From Sphingomonas sp. (GTDB lineage: Bacteria; Pseudomonadota; Alphaproteobacteria; Sphingomonadales; Sphingomonadaceae): 64,000 nucleotides of DNA. The notes under the pieces are model-generated. The model made no database searches, was not told where the DNA came from, and worked only from the letters and a program-made list of their open reading frames with translations. Shown one piece after another: positions 16,301 through 24,833 of the stretch. The first letter of the stretch is position 1. The number at the start of each line of letters is the position of its first letter. The translations under genes were made by a program, and so were the position numbers. The stretch covers positions 1-64,000 of the forward strand of contig JAJNQF010000419.1 in assembly GCA_021154945.1 (NCBI GenBank), given 5' to 3'.

Positions 16301-18177
16301 CCCTACGCAATCTCTGCGTCCTGCTCGCTCTCCCGCTGCTCACCGCCGGCGCGTCCGAGCCGGGCGCTTCCGCTTCGGACTGGACCGCACGTCCACACGG
16401 TCCGACGTACGCCACCGCTCCCGCCATGCACGATACGGTGGAACGGCGGCTGATGCGGCAGATGGAGGCGCTGCTGGCCCAGTTGCTGCGCGACAAGCGG
16501 AACATGAGGCTGGGCGGCGTCGAGGTCTTCAAGAGCGGCGACAAGTTCCTGCCTGGCAAGATCGCCGCGGCCATGTCGTACAGGGTGCTGGACCTGCCGA
16601 AGGGCGACCCCCGCCTTCCTCAGCGTCTCAAGGACTTCGCGACGATCGCGGACCTCACCGTCGGCGATCCGAACGACACATGGGGCATCTACTACTACGT
16701 ATCCGCCCTCCACCGCCTGAAGCAGGCCGGACTACTGGAAGAGGCCGTGTCGCCGGCGACGCTGGCGCTCCTCAAGGCGAGACTCGACTGGCACAGGTTC
16801 GTCCGGCCGGACCTTTCGCTGATCGACCTTCCCAACAACTACTACGGGGTGGCGTTTTCGATAGCACGACTCCGCTTCCTCATGGGCTGGGAGGACGAGA
16901 AGGGAAGTGATCGACTGCTGGAGCGTACGCTCGACCACTATCGCCGCTACTCGGGCGAGTACGGCTTCGCGGACGAGACGGAAGGCAAGGGACGTTTCGA
17001 CCGGTACAGCGTCCTTCTAATCGGGGAGATCGCGCAGCGTCTCGTCGAAACGGGCATGGAGCCGACCCCGGAGGTGAAGGGATGGCTGCGCCGTTCCGTC
17101 GACCTCATGCTGCCGCGCTTCAACATGAGGGGCGAGGGCTGGGAGTACGGCCGCAGCATCGGCACGTACGGCGAGACTGCGTTCCTCGAGGTACTCACCG
17201 CGGCGGCACGGCTGAAGGTGCTGACGCCGACCGAGGAACAGATGGCCTATGCGTTCTCGTCGCGCATCGCAGCCAGGTACATGGACTTCTGGGTCAATCC
17301 GGCCACCGGGTCGGTCGATCTCTGGGATCAGGGGCGGAGGACCGATGCATACCGCGGCAAGCATCGCATATTCGGCGAGAACCTCAGCCTCGCGCGACAG
17401 TACATCTACACCGACGCCATCTGGAGCGATCTCGGATACCGCGGACGCGCTCCGGACGCGGGCTACGAGCGCTGGCTTAAGACCCTTCCGAAATCCACGA
17501 CCACCTGGTTTGCCCGCGGTGAGCACGACCGGGCGGTGGTGACCATCCGCGACGGAGATAGGGTGATCGGCCTTCCGATTATAAACGGGGCGGAAGGGCA
17601 GCATATGCACAACCCGTACTTTCCGGTGCCGTTCTCTCCAGGCATGCTGCAGGGATCGGCGGACGCGGACTATCCGCTCCTTCTGCCCAGGATCACTCTG
17701 ACCGACGGCAGCGTGCTCATGCCGTTGGCCTGGTTCAAGGACGTCCGCGTCACGAAGCGCGGGCCCGTGACGGATGTGACTTGGCGGCAGGACGCTCTCG
17801 ACAGGATGGGCGGGGCGGACGCAACCGCGGACCCTCGTGCGACGATCGTCACGAAGTACCGGCTCACTCCCGGGAGCATCACGCGGACCGACTCGCTCTC
17901 GGTGAAGGGGGCTGCGAAGATCGCCAAGATCGAAATGGCGTTCGCGAGCTTCTCCTCGCGTCCGGTCACTCGGTCTGCCGGAACTGTCACGTTCGGCACG
18001 GGCGAGGTGAAACGTTTGGAAACAAGAGGTTACGGCAACTGCGCGGCGCAACAGGTGGCCAAACAGCCGTACCGGTCCACGACCGGCGCTTTCCGGTCGT
18101 TGGTCGAGTGCGACGTGATGATGGCAGTGCCCACAGCTTCCACAGAACTGAACTGGACGTTGTCATACAACTATTGA
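16297..18177 (+). CDS. Unclassified polysaccharide-lyase-like protein, 626 residues
   Basis: This is a secreted protein (signal MTLRNLCVLLALPLLTAGAS). The first half, to about residue 390, is helical and toroid-like (LPNNYYGVAFSIARLRFLMGW, GEGWEYGRSIGTYGETAFLEV, FGENLSLARQYIYTDAIWSD). The second half is a beta-sandwich (GEHDRAVVTIRDGDRVIGLPIINGAEGQHMHNPYFPVPFSPG). This toroid plus sandwich plan is that of several uronan lyase families (PL8, PL21, PL15/17, heparinase II-like). Asn-Asn-Tyr-Tyr, the Tyr pairs and the HMHNPYFP stretch are candidate active-site parts. I cannot place it in a named family. It is co-transcribed with GH105, so it probably makes the unsaturated oligomers GH105 consumes. 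Confidence 0.7.
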   Translation: MTLRNLCVLLALPLLTAGASEPGASASDWTARPHGPTYATAPAMHDTVERRLMRQMEALLAQLLRDKRNMRLGGVEVFKSGDKFLPGKIAAAMSYRVLDLPKGDPRLPQRLKDFATIADLTVGDPNDTWGIYYYVSALHRLKQAGLLEEAVSPATLALLKARLDWHRFVRPDLSLIDLPNNYYGVAFSIARLRFLMGWEDEKGSDRLLERTLDHYRRYSGEYGFADETEGKGRFDRYSVLLIGEIAQRLVETGMEPTPEVKGWLRRSVDLMLPRFNMRGEGWEYGRSIGTYGETAFLEVLTAAARLKVLTPTEEQMAYAFSSRIAARYMDFWVNPATGSVDLWDQGRRTDAYRGKHRIFGENLSLARQYIYTDAIWSDLGYRGRAPDAGYERWLKTLPKSTTTWFARGEHDRAVVTIRDGDRVIGLPIINGAEGQHMHNPYFPVPFSPGMLQGSADADYPLLLPRITLTDGSVLMPLAWFKDVRVTKRGPVTDVTWRQDALDRMGGADATADPRATIVTKYRLTPGSITRTDSLSVKGAAKIAKIEMAFASFSSRPVTRSAGTVTFGTGEVKRLETRGYGNCAAQQVAKQPYRSTTGAFRSLVECDVMMAVPTASTELNWTLSYNY

Positions 18178-18222
18178 CACCCCTCTTGCATGTGTTAGTT
18201 GAGTCGCATGACACCGGTAACA
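18159..18222 (+). promoter_or_regulatory. Promoter with FadR-type and LacI-type operators (second TonB receptor)
   Basis: The palindrome GTTGTCATACAAC is at 18159-18171, overlapping the end of the preceding gene. Then come TTGACA at 18174-18179 and TGACACCGGTAACA at 18209-18222, a 14-base palindrome centred on CG as LacI-family operators are. The -10 is weak. The receptor ATG follows 52 bases later with GGGAGGAAC as its ribosome site. Confidence 0.7.
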
Positions 18223-18274
18223 ACCGGGCCACGCAGCCTCGACGAGGTGCGGCGGGAACAGGGAGGAACTTCGA

Positions 18275-21200
18275 ATGAAGCAATCACGTATCCATAGGTG
18301 CGCCTACTCCGCGCTCCTGATGACGACCGCCTGGTCGGTGCTGTCCACCGCCGCTCTCGGAGCCGCTCAGAACGCGCCTTCACAGGACCCGGCAACAGTG
18401 CAGTCCACGCCGGCCGGTAGCAGCGCGGCGTCCCCCTCCGTGCAAAGCAACCCCGTTCAGCCCGAGGGCGGTGCGCTGGACCCGACGCGGGAGCAGACGT
18501 CCGACATCGCTGATCCAATGACCGACCCGATAGCGCGGGCCGCGGCGGAGGCAGACGTCTCGGCCGGCGACATCGTCGTGACCGGCGCAAGGGCGACGCA
18601 GAGAACCTCGATCGAGCTGAAGCGCAATTCGAGCGTCGTCGTCGACGGCCTCGTCAGCGACGAGATCGGCTCCACGCCCGACAATTCGGTGGGCGACACG
18701 CTCGAGCGGCTGGCAGGCGTATCGGCCGACCGCTTCAAGGGCAACGCCAACGAGATCTCCGTTCGCGGACTCGGGCCCACGCTCAGCTTCGCGACCTTCA
18801 ACGGGCGCGAAGTCTCCACCGCGGGCGGCGATCGTTCGGTTGCGTTCCAGCAGTTCCCGTCCGAGCTCGTCAACGGCGTCCTCGTCTACAAGACCCAGCA
18901 GGCCGACTTCCTTGAAGGCGGCGTCGGCGGCATCATCGAACTGCGCTCCTTGAAGCCGCTCGACTACGGCAAGCGTCGTCTCCAGGCCGAGATCCGCGCC
19001 GACTTCCAGCCGAAGTCCGACGACGTCTACCAGGACGACGGCCTCGGCTACCGCGCCAACATCTCGTACACCGATCAGTTCAAGACCGGCATCGGCGACA
19101 TAGGCATCAGCATCGGCTACCAGCGCCAGGATACGACGGCACCCGAAGACTACTACAACGCCAACGCGACGTTCCAGGCGTGCAACACCTCGGCGAACAA
19201 CCCGTCCCTGATCACCGGGACGGCCGGCGCGCTCGTGGCGGCCGGGGCGGGCGTGAACTGCACATTGGCGGCGGGACCCCGGTCCGTGGCGCCGGCAACG
19301 GGGCAGACGCCGGTCGCAGTCGGCGAGACGGTCGGGCCGGTCTACTTCGCGAACTCCTCGCGTAGTTTCCGCACTCAGCAGACTGCCGAGGTTCGGGACG
19401 CCGTGATCGGCGCCTTGCAGTGGCGGCCAACCTCGACGTTCGAGGTCGCGATCGATGGACAGTTTTCAAACCGCGCCAGCCTGGAGAAGCGCAACGTGCT
19501 CGCGATCGCCGAAGGTCTGCGCGGCGTGAAGCCGCTGATCATCGGAGACGGGACGAACGGCTACTCGAAGGGCGCATTGATCAGCTACAGCGGCAACTCG
19601 AACATCGAGGACCAGCTCGAGCGTCGGGAACGGAGCGAGAAGTACTACGGCGGCGGTCTCAACCTGATCTGGCGCCCCGACCGCTGGACCTTCTCCGTCG
19701 ACGGATCCTATTCCGACTCCCAGCGGACGGAGACGCAGCGGCAGACCCGGATGCGCTCGACGACACGGGTGCCGTACACCCTGACCTACGTCGGCGACAA
19801 TGTCGTGCCCGACGTGACCTTCGGAAACGGTTTCGACGTGACGGATCCCGCCAGCTTCCTTTCGGCGACCGCGACGTCCGTCTATGCCCGGAACCGGTTC
19901 GTCACCGACCGGCGTGACAAGATCTGGGCAGGTCGGGCCGACGTCTCAAGGGACTTCGATGGGTTCTTCAACCAGATCAAGGTCGGCGGGCGCATATCCA
20001 ACCACCAGCGCACCAACGACAATGCACGCAACAGCGATCTCGCGACGCTGGTCCCGGTCAACGGGCAGACGCCGGCCCAACTCATCACGGCCGCGAACCA
20101 GAACTGCAGGGCTCCGTTCACCACCCGGTCCTATTTCAGCGGCGAGACCAACCTGAACCAGTGGGCGACGTTCGACAACGAATGCCTCTTCCGGACATTC
20201 ACCGGTAGCGATGACGCGCTGCCGTACCCGGCCGATGGTCGCGATCCGAGCGACATCGACGTCCGAGAGCGGATCTACGCAGCTTACGCGATGGCCAGCT
20301 TCAAGTCCGATCTGGGTTCGATCCCGTTCAGCGGAAACGTCGGACTGCGGTGGATCAAGACCGACATCGTCTCGAAGGGGTTCCGTCAGGCCTACCTGGT
20401 CACCGTCGACACGGGGTCCGACAACTACACCGTCGCAGTTGATCCGACGGGCGCGCTCACGTCGAACACGGCCAAGGGTAAGTACAACTATTTCCTGCCC
20501 AGTTCGAACCTAGCCTTCGAACTCTCCAACCAGTTGAAGCTGCGACTGGCGGGATACCGGGCGATCTCGCGATCCGGAATCGAGAGCTTCGGCGCCGGCA
20601 TCAACCTGAATCCGTCGACCGGAACCGGCGTCAACAACATCATCTTCAATGCGACCACCGGCAATCCGAACCTGAAGCCGCTGCGGGCGTGGAACGCCGA
20701 CATCTCACTCGAGCTCTACGCCTCCAAGGATACTCTGCTGTCGGTGGCAGGGTACTACAAATGGGTTGAGGGAGCCGTGATCGGTGCGAACCAGTCGATC
20801 CCGACGCCCATCACGGTCACGACGATCACGAACGGCGGCCCCCGGCAGACCGTCGATCTGACGATCAATCCGACCGCGCCGGCGAACGATCCTAAGACGC
20901 GCAATCTGTACGGCGTCGAAGTGCAGGGCAGCCACGCCTTCACATGGCTGCCTTCGCCGCTCGATGGGTTCGGCATCCAGGCGTCCGCCAACCGGGCGTT
21001 TGCGAACTTCGAATATCCCGACACGTCCACGCTCGCGCCGTATCTCGATCCGGCCAATCTCATCGGCCTGTCGAAATGGACGGCGAGCGGCTCGGTGTAC
21101 TATGAGAAGTACGGCTTCTCGATCCGTGCCTCGTACCGGTATCGGTCCGACTACTACAAGCCGAACGGCGGGACGAACCGTTCGGTTCGCGGATCAGATT

Positions 21201-21370
21201 TCCTGAACCTGTCGGCCCAGTACAACCTGACCGACAACGTCCAGTTGAAGGCTCAAGCGTTGAACCTCACCGGTACCAAGGACGTCTTCTACAAGGGCGG
21301 CGAAGACAGCATCGCCGAGGTCTCCAACAGCGGGACACAGTACTTCGTCGGCTTCAGGGTTCGCATGTGA
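18275..21370 (+). CDS. Large TonB-dependent receptor, Caulobacter/Xanthomonas carbohydrate type
   Basis: This is a 1031-residue receptor. The signal region runs to about residue 30, followed by a Pro/Ser/Gln-rich linker, then GDIVVTGARATQRTSIELKR (TonB-proximal) and a plug with DNSVGDTLERLAGVSADRF, ISVRGLGP and VLVYKTQQADFLEGGVGGII (about 95-220). The barrel runs to the C-terminal FRVRM. This is the subtype that imports plant or algal oligosaccharides. Its own promoter carries both candidate operators, and its last bases overlap the following lyase gene, so import and degradation are linked. It is much larger than the other receptor (813 residues), and the two may prefer different oligomer sizes. 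Confidence 0.92.
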   Translation: MKQSRIHRCAYSALLMTTAWSVLSTAALGAAQNAPSQDPATVQSTPAGSSAASPSVQSNPVQPEGGALDPTREQTSDIADPMTDPIARAAAEADVSAGDIVVTGARATQRTSIELKRNSSVVVDGLVSDEIGSTPDNSVGDTLERLAGVSADRFKGNANEISVRGLGPTLSFATFNGREVSTAGGDRSVAFQQFPSELVNGVLVYKTQQADFLEGGVGGIIELRSLKPLDYGKRRLQAEIRADFQPKSDDVYQDDGLGYRANISYTDQFKTGIGDIGISIGYQRQDTTAPEDYYNANATFQACNTSANNPSLITGTAGALVAAGAGVNCTLAAGPRSVAPATGQTPVAVGETVGPVYFANSSRSFRTQQTAEVRDAVIGALQWRPTSTFEVAIDGQFSNRASLEKRNVLAIAEGLRGVKPLIIGDGTNGYSKGALISYSGNSNIEDQLERRERSEKYYGGGLNLIWRPDRWTFSVDGSYSDSQRTETQRQTRMRSTTRVPYTLTYVGDNVVPDVTFGNGFDVTDPASFLSATATSVYARNRFVTDRRDKIWAGRADVSRDFDGFFNQIKVGGRISNHQRTNDNARNSDLATLVPVNGQTPAQLITAANQNCRAPFTTRSYFSGETNLNQWATFDNECLFRTFTGSDDALPYPADGRDPSDIDVRERIYAAYAMASFKSDLGSIPFSGNVGLRWIKTDIVSKGFRQAYLVTVDTGSDNYTVAVDPTGALTSNTAKGKYNYFLPSSNLAFELSNQLKLRLAGYRAISRSGIESFGAGINLNPSTGTGVNNIIFNATTGNPNLKPLRAWNADISLELYASKDTLLSVAGYYKWVEGAVIGANQSIPTPITVTTITNGGPRQTVDLTINPTAPANDPKTRNLYGVEVQGSHAFTWLPSPLDGFGIQASANRAFANFEYPDTSTLAPYLDPANLIGLSKWTASGSVYYEKYGFSIRASYRYRSDYYKPNGGTNRSVRGSDFLNLSAQYNLTDNVQLKAQALNLTGTKDVFYKGGEDSIAEVSNSGTQYFVGFRVRM

Positions 21371-22638
21371 TGCGATCTGTCCGAACCGTCCTCTCCCCGG
21401 TTCTGGCGTCTACCGCCGCTGCGCTCTCGTGCGCGGCGGCGGCCTTTTCGCCGACGCTCCAACCAATCCGGCCGACCTGTAGCGGCGTGGAAGGATACGC
21501 GCCTGCATTCAGCGGTCGTCGGACCTTCTTCCTGAAGCCCGACGAGCTGATCGCGATAAAGGCAGTCCGCGACACCGATCCGACGGTATCCGCGGCCTAC
21601 CGGCAACTCCTGAAGCAGGCCGACGCAGCGCTGCTCCGTCGTCCGGGAGCGGTCACCGACAAGACGACGCTGCCGCCGTCCGGAGACCGGCACGACTATC
21701 TCAGCATCGCGCCCTATTGGTGGCCCGATCCAGCGAACCCGAATGGACCCTATGTCCGTCGCGACGGCGTGATCAACCCGGCGCGCGAAACGAACAGCTA
21801 CGACAGGACCGCGATCGGCCTACTGAGCGGCGACGTCCGCGTGCTCGCTCTGGCCTACTACTACAGCGACGACATCCGATACGCGAAGAAGGCCGCGCTG
21901 CTCATCCGGACGTGGTTTCTCGATCCGGCCACCGCGATGAACCCGAACGCGAACTTCGCCCAGGCGGTGCGCGGCCGGGAGGACGGAAGAGCCGAAGGGG
22001 TCCTCGATACGAGCGCATTCCAGTCCGTCGTCGATGCCGTCGGCCTGCTCGCCCCGTCAAAGGCGATCACGACGGACGAGCAGAAGGCGCTCGAGGGATG
22101 GTTCGGTCGCTACGTCGACTGGATGCTCACCAGTCCCAATGGCCGGGCGGAGCAGGCGGCCAGGAACAACCACGGGATCTGGTTCGACAGCCAGATAACC
22201 CAGTACGCGTTGTTCGCCCGCCGCCCCGACGTGGCGCGCAGGGTTATCGACCAGTTTCCCGCTCGTCGCATCTCCGCGCAGATGGACGTCGACGGCCGCC
22301 TGCCGGCCGAGACCGCTCGGACGCGGAGCTTCCATTATTCGATCTACGCCCTGACGCCCGCATTCGACGTGGCGGAGATGGCCGGGTGCCTCGGAAAGGA
22401 CCTGTGGGGTTACAAGGACGCCAAGGGGCGCGGTCTCCGGAAGGCGACGGACTTCCTCGCGTCCTACCGCGGTCAGCCAGAGAAGTGGCCGTACAAGGAG
22501 TTGCGCCTCGAACCCAAGGAACTGGACGGCCTTCTCACGAGAGCTTCCTGGGCTTGGGGACCGGGAAGCTATCCGCGCACCGTCGACGGCTATCCGGCCG
22601 CACTGGAATACCGGTCCTATGCCCCAGTCGCTCGTTGA
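21370..22638 (+). CDS. PF05426 alginate-lyase-superfamily protein (PL5/PL38-like), first copy
   Basis: This is a 422-residue secreted protein. ATG at 21370 overlaps the receptor stop (TGATG), with GTG 21367 as an alternative. After the signal peptide (about residues 1-28) comes an alpha-barrel with HDYLSIAPYWWPDPANPNGPY, YYSDDIRYAKKAALLIRTWFLDP, ARNNHGIWFDSQ and TRTRSFHYSIYAL-type segments. Asn-Asn-His and the later HYS/Tyr are the expected catalytic region. PF05426 holds PL5 alginate lyases and PL38 glucuronan lyases. Family-level function as a uronan lyase is firm. The substrate is not, and locus context favours glucuronate polymers. Confidence 0.82.
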   Translation: MRSVRTVLSPVLASTAAALSCAAAAFSPTLQPIRPTCSGVEGYAPAFSGRRTFFLKPDELIAIKAVRDTDPTVSAAYRQLLKQADAALLRRPGAVTDKTTLPPSGDRHDYLSIAPYWWPDPANPNGPYVRRDGVINPARETNSYDRTAIGLLSGDVRVLALAYYYSDDIRYAKKAALLIRTWFLDPATAMNPNANFAQAVRGREDGRAEGVLDTSAFQSVVDAVGLLAPSKAITTDEQKALEGWFGRYVDWMLTSPNGRAEQAARNNHGIWFDSQITQYALFARRPDVARRVIDQFPARRISAQMDVDGRLPAETARTRSFHYSIYALTPAFDVAEMAGCLGKDLWGYKDAKGRGLRKATDFLASYRGQPEKWPYKELRLEPKELDGLLTRASWAWGPGSYPRTVDGYPAALEYRSYAPVAR

Positions 22639-22695
22639 GCCTTGGACCGATCAGCGCCGGCAGGCTGTGCAGGCATTCCTTGGCGTCGTCACGCC

Positions 22696-23889
22696 GTGAT
22701 CGATCGCCGCTCATTCATGATCGCGGCATCCGCGGCGTTGATCGTCCCTAAGCCGGCGTGCGCCCAAAGATTGGATCTGCAACGCATCGAACATGACCGC
22801 GTGGTACGCGCCGCCGACGCGTATCTGCGAGAGGCTCCCCGCACGATAACCTCGATCCCGGCACCTCGCAGCCCGGGCGGCGTGCACGACTACTACTCCG
22901 AAGCGGACTATTGGTGGCCGGATCTTTCGCATGCGGGCGGTCCCTATGTGAGGCGGGACGGCTTCTCCAACCCAGGAAAGTTCGACGGGCACCGCGACGC
23001 GCTCATAGCGTTCGGCGTCCGCATGCCGGCACTCGCGGCGGCATGGCGTCTGACGGGGGAGAGCCGGTACGCGCGGGCCGCAGCAGAGCATCTGAACGCC
23101 TGGTTCGTGGCGCCGGAAACCCGGATGTCTCCCGATCTCGCGCATGCCCAGGCCATCATCGGGCGCGACACCGGCCGGGCGATCGGCATTATCGACACTC
23201 TACAGATCGTCGAGGTCGCGCATGCCGCAAAATTGCTGAGCAACCTGCGTGCGCCAGGTTTCGACGCGAGGTTCAGGGCAGGCGTCGACGCCTGGTTCCG
23301 AAGCTATCTCGGATGGCTGACGACTTCGGCGGCCGGCATCGAGGAACGGGATCAGAAGAACAACCACGGCACGTGCTGGCTACTCCAGTGCGCCGCGTTC
23401 TCGGATTTGCTCTCCGACGAAGACGCGCTGGCTGGACTCAGAACCCGGCTTCGGACGGTGATTGTTCCGAACCAGATAGCCGCGGGGGGGCGGCAGCCGC
23501 TCGAACTGTCCCGCACCAAGCCCTACAGCTACTCGCTCTTCAACCTCGACGTTCTCGCGACCGCCTGCCAGATCCTTTCGCCGGGTTCGAGGAAGCTGTG
23601 GACCGCTGCCGGACCAGGCGGGGGCTCGGTCGCCGATGCCATCGGCTTCATGGTGCCCTTCATTCGGAAAAAGGCACGCTGGCCATATCCCGCGGACGTC
23701 GAGCATTTCGATGCCTTGCCGGTGCGCCAGCCCAGTCTGCTGTTCGGCGGGCTCGCCCTTGATTGTCCTGACTGGATCTCGCTCTGGCGTACGCTGCCGG
23801 CCGACCCGACGGACCCCGAGATCGTCCGGAACTTCCCGATCAGGCAACCCGTGCTCTGGACGAACGGCGGCGACGTCCATGTACGTTGA
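22696..23889 (+). CDS. PF05426 alginate-lyase-superfamily protein, second copy
   Basis: This is a 397-residue paralogue of the preceding gene. GTG at 22696 is chosen because it gives a Tat-like signal (MIDRRSFMIAASAALIVP, Ala-rich cleavage at ACA). The longer frame from 22642 would bury it. Shared landmarks in the same order: HDYYSEADYWWPDL, GPYVRRDGF, HLNAWFVAPETRMSPDLAHAQ, KNNHGTCWLLQ and SLFNLDV. It keeps Asn-Asn-His but differs a lot elsewhere, so the two may act on different chain lengths or residues. It lies 57 bases after the first copy in the same operon. Confidence 0.8.
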   Translation: MIDRRSFMIAASAALIVPKPACAQRLDLQRIEHDRVVRAADAYLREAPRTITSIPAPRSPGGVHDYYSEADYWWPDLSHAGGPYVRRDGFSNPGKFDGHRDALIAFGVRMPALAAAWRLTGESRYARAAAEHLNAWFVAPETRMSPDLAHAQAIIGRDTGRAIGIIDTLQIVEVAHAAKLLSNLRAPGFDARFRAGVDAWFRSYLGWLTTSAAGIEERDQKNNHGTCWLLQCAAFSDLLSDEDALAGLRTRLRTVIVPNQIAAGGRQPLELSRTKPYSYSLFNLDVLATACQILSPGSRKLWTAAGPGGGSVADAIGFMVPFIRKKARWPYPADVEHFDALPVRQPSLLFGGLALDCPDWISLWRTLPADPTDPEIVRNFPIRQPVLWTNGGDVHVR

Positions 23890-23990
23890 GCCGCCCCGGG
23901 AGAGGCAGGCTTCCCGCATGCCGTACCTTACGGATCCGGCCTTCGTGCGCCTCGCGGCGCGCTAGCGGCACCATGTTCAAGGAGAAGACA

Positions 23991-24833
23991 GTGAAAATGG
24001 AAGAGGTCGCGGCTCGGCACGAGCGCATCGCACGGAGCTTCGTGGAAGCGAGACGGTCTGCGTCCGGCTTCGACGCGTATCCGGGCGAAGCCCCCGGCTC
24101 GCTCGAGGAGGCGTACACCGTCCAAGATCGCGCGATCGAACTGCACGACGAACCGGTCGGCGGTTGGAAGCTCGGACGCATAAACGCCCCCTTCGACAGC
24201 AGGTTCGGGGCCAACAGACTTGCGGGTCCGATCTTCACGTCGTCCATCGTCGACGCCGCGCACGGCTCGGCAGCGGCGATGCCGGTCATCGAAGAAGGGT
24301 TCGCTGCGGTCGAAGCCGAGTTCCTTCTTCGACTGGGTTCGTCTCCCGATCCCGACAAGCACGAATGGACGATGGAGGATGCACGATCCCTCGTCGACTC
24401 CGTCGCGATCGGCATCGAGATCGCTAGTTCACCGCTGACCTCCATTAACGAACTCGGTCCCGCGGTTACCGCTTCGGACTTCGGCAACAACCACGGGCTG
24501 CTCGTCGGTCCCGAGTTCGAAGGCTGGCAGTCCCTCGATCTGGACGCGGTTCCGGTGAAGCTGCTGATCAACGGTGCGGAGGTCGGCTCCGCGACCACGG
24601 CCACGATGCTAGACGGCCCGTGGGGCGCAGTCCGCTTCCTGGCGGAGCTTGCCGCGGCGCGAGGAGTCGGGCTTTCGAAAGGGCAATGGATATCCACAGG
24701 AGCGGTTACCGGCGTCCATCGGGTGGCGGTCGGCGACGCCATCGAGGCCTGGTTCGGCTCCGAACGGCTGGAATGCAGGATCGTAGCGGCGACGCCGGCG
24801 GTCCCTGATCATGACCAGCGCCCCAGGTCATGA
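23991..24833 (+). CDS. 2-keto-4-pentenoate hydratase/FAH-superfamily enzyme
   Basis: This is a 280-residue MhpD-like protein. AAGGAG at 23979-23984 is six bases before GTG 23991. ATG 23997 would be 12 bases away and ATG 23973 lies before the site. Seen: GGWKLGRINAPF, EAEFLLRLGS and IGIEIASSPL (acidic metal-site residues), VTASDFGNNHGLLVGPEF, GDAIEAWFG. The family hydrates or cleaves keto-acids with a divalent metal. A role inside a uronan locus is not established; it may handle a keto-deoxy-acid side product. Cytoplasmic. It overlaps the transporter gene by four bases (ATGA). Confidence 0.75.
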   Translation: MKMEEVAARHERIARSFVEARRSASGFDAYPGEAPGSLEEAYTVQDRAIELHDEPVGGWKLGRINAPFDSRFGANRLAGPIFTSSIVDAAHGSAAAMPVIEEGFAAVEAEFLLRLGSSPDPDKHEWTMEDARSLVDSVAIGIEIASSPLTSINELGPAVTASDFGNNHGLLVGPEFEGWQSLDLDAVPVKLLINGAEVGSATTATMLDGPWGAVRFLAELAAARGVGLSKGQWISTGAVTGVHRVAVGDAIEAWFGSERLECRIVAATPAVPDHDQRPRS

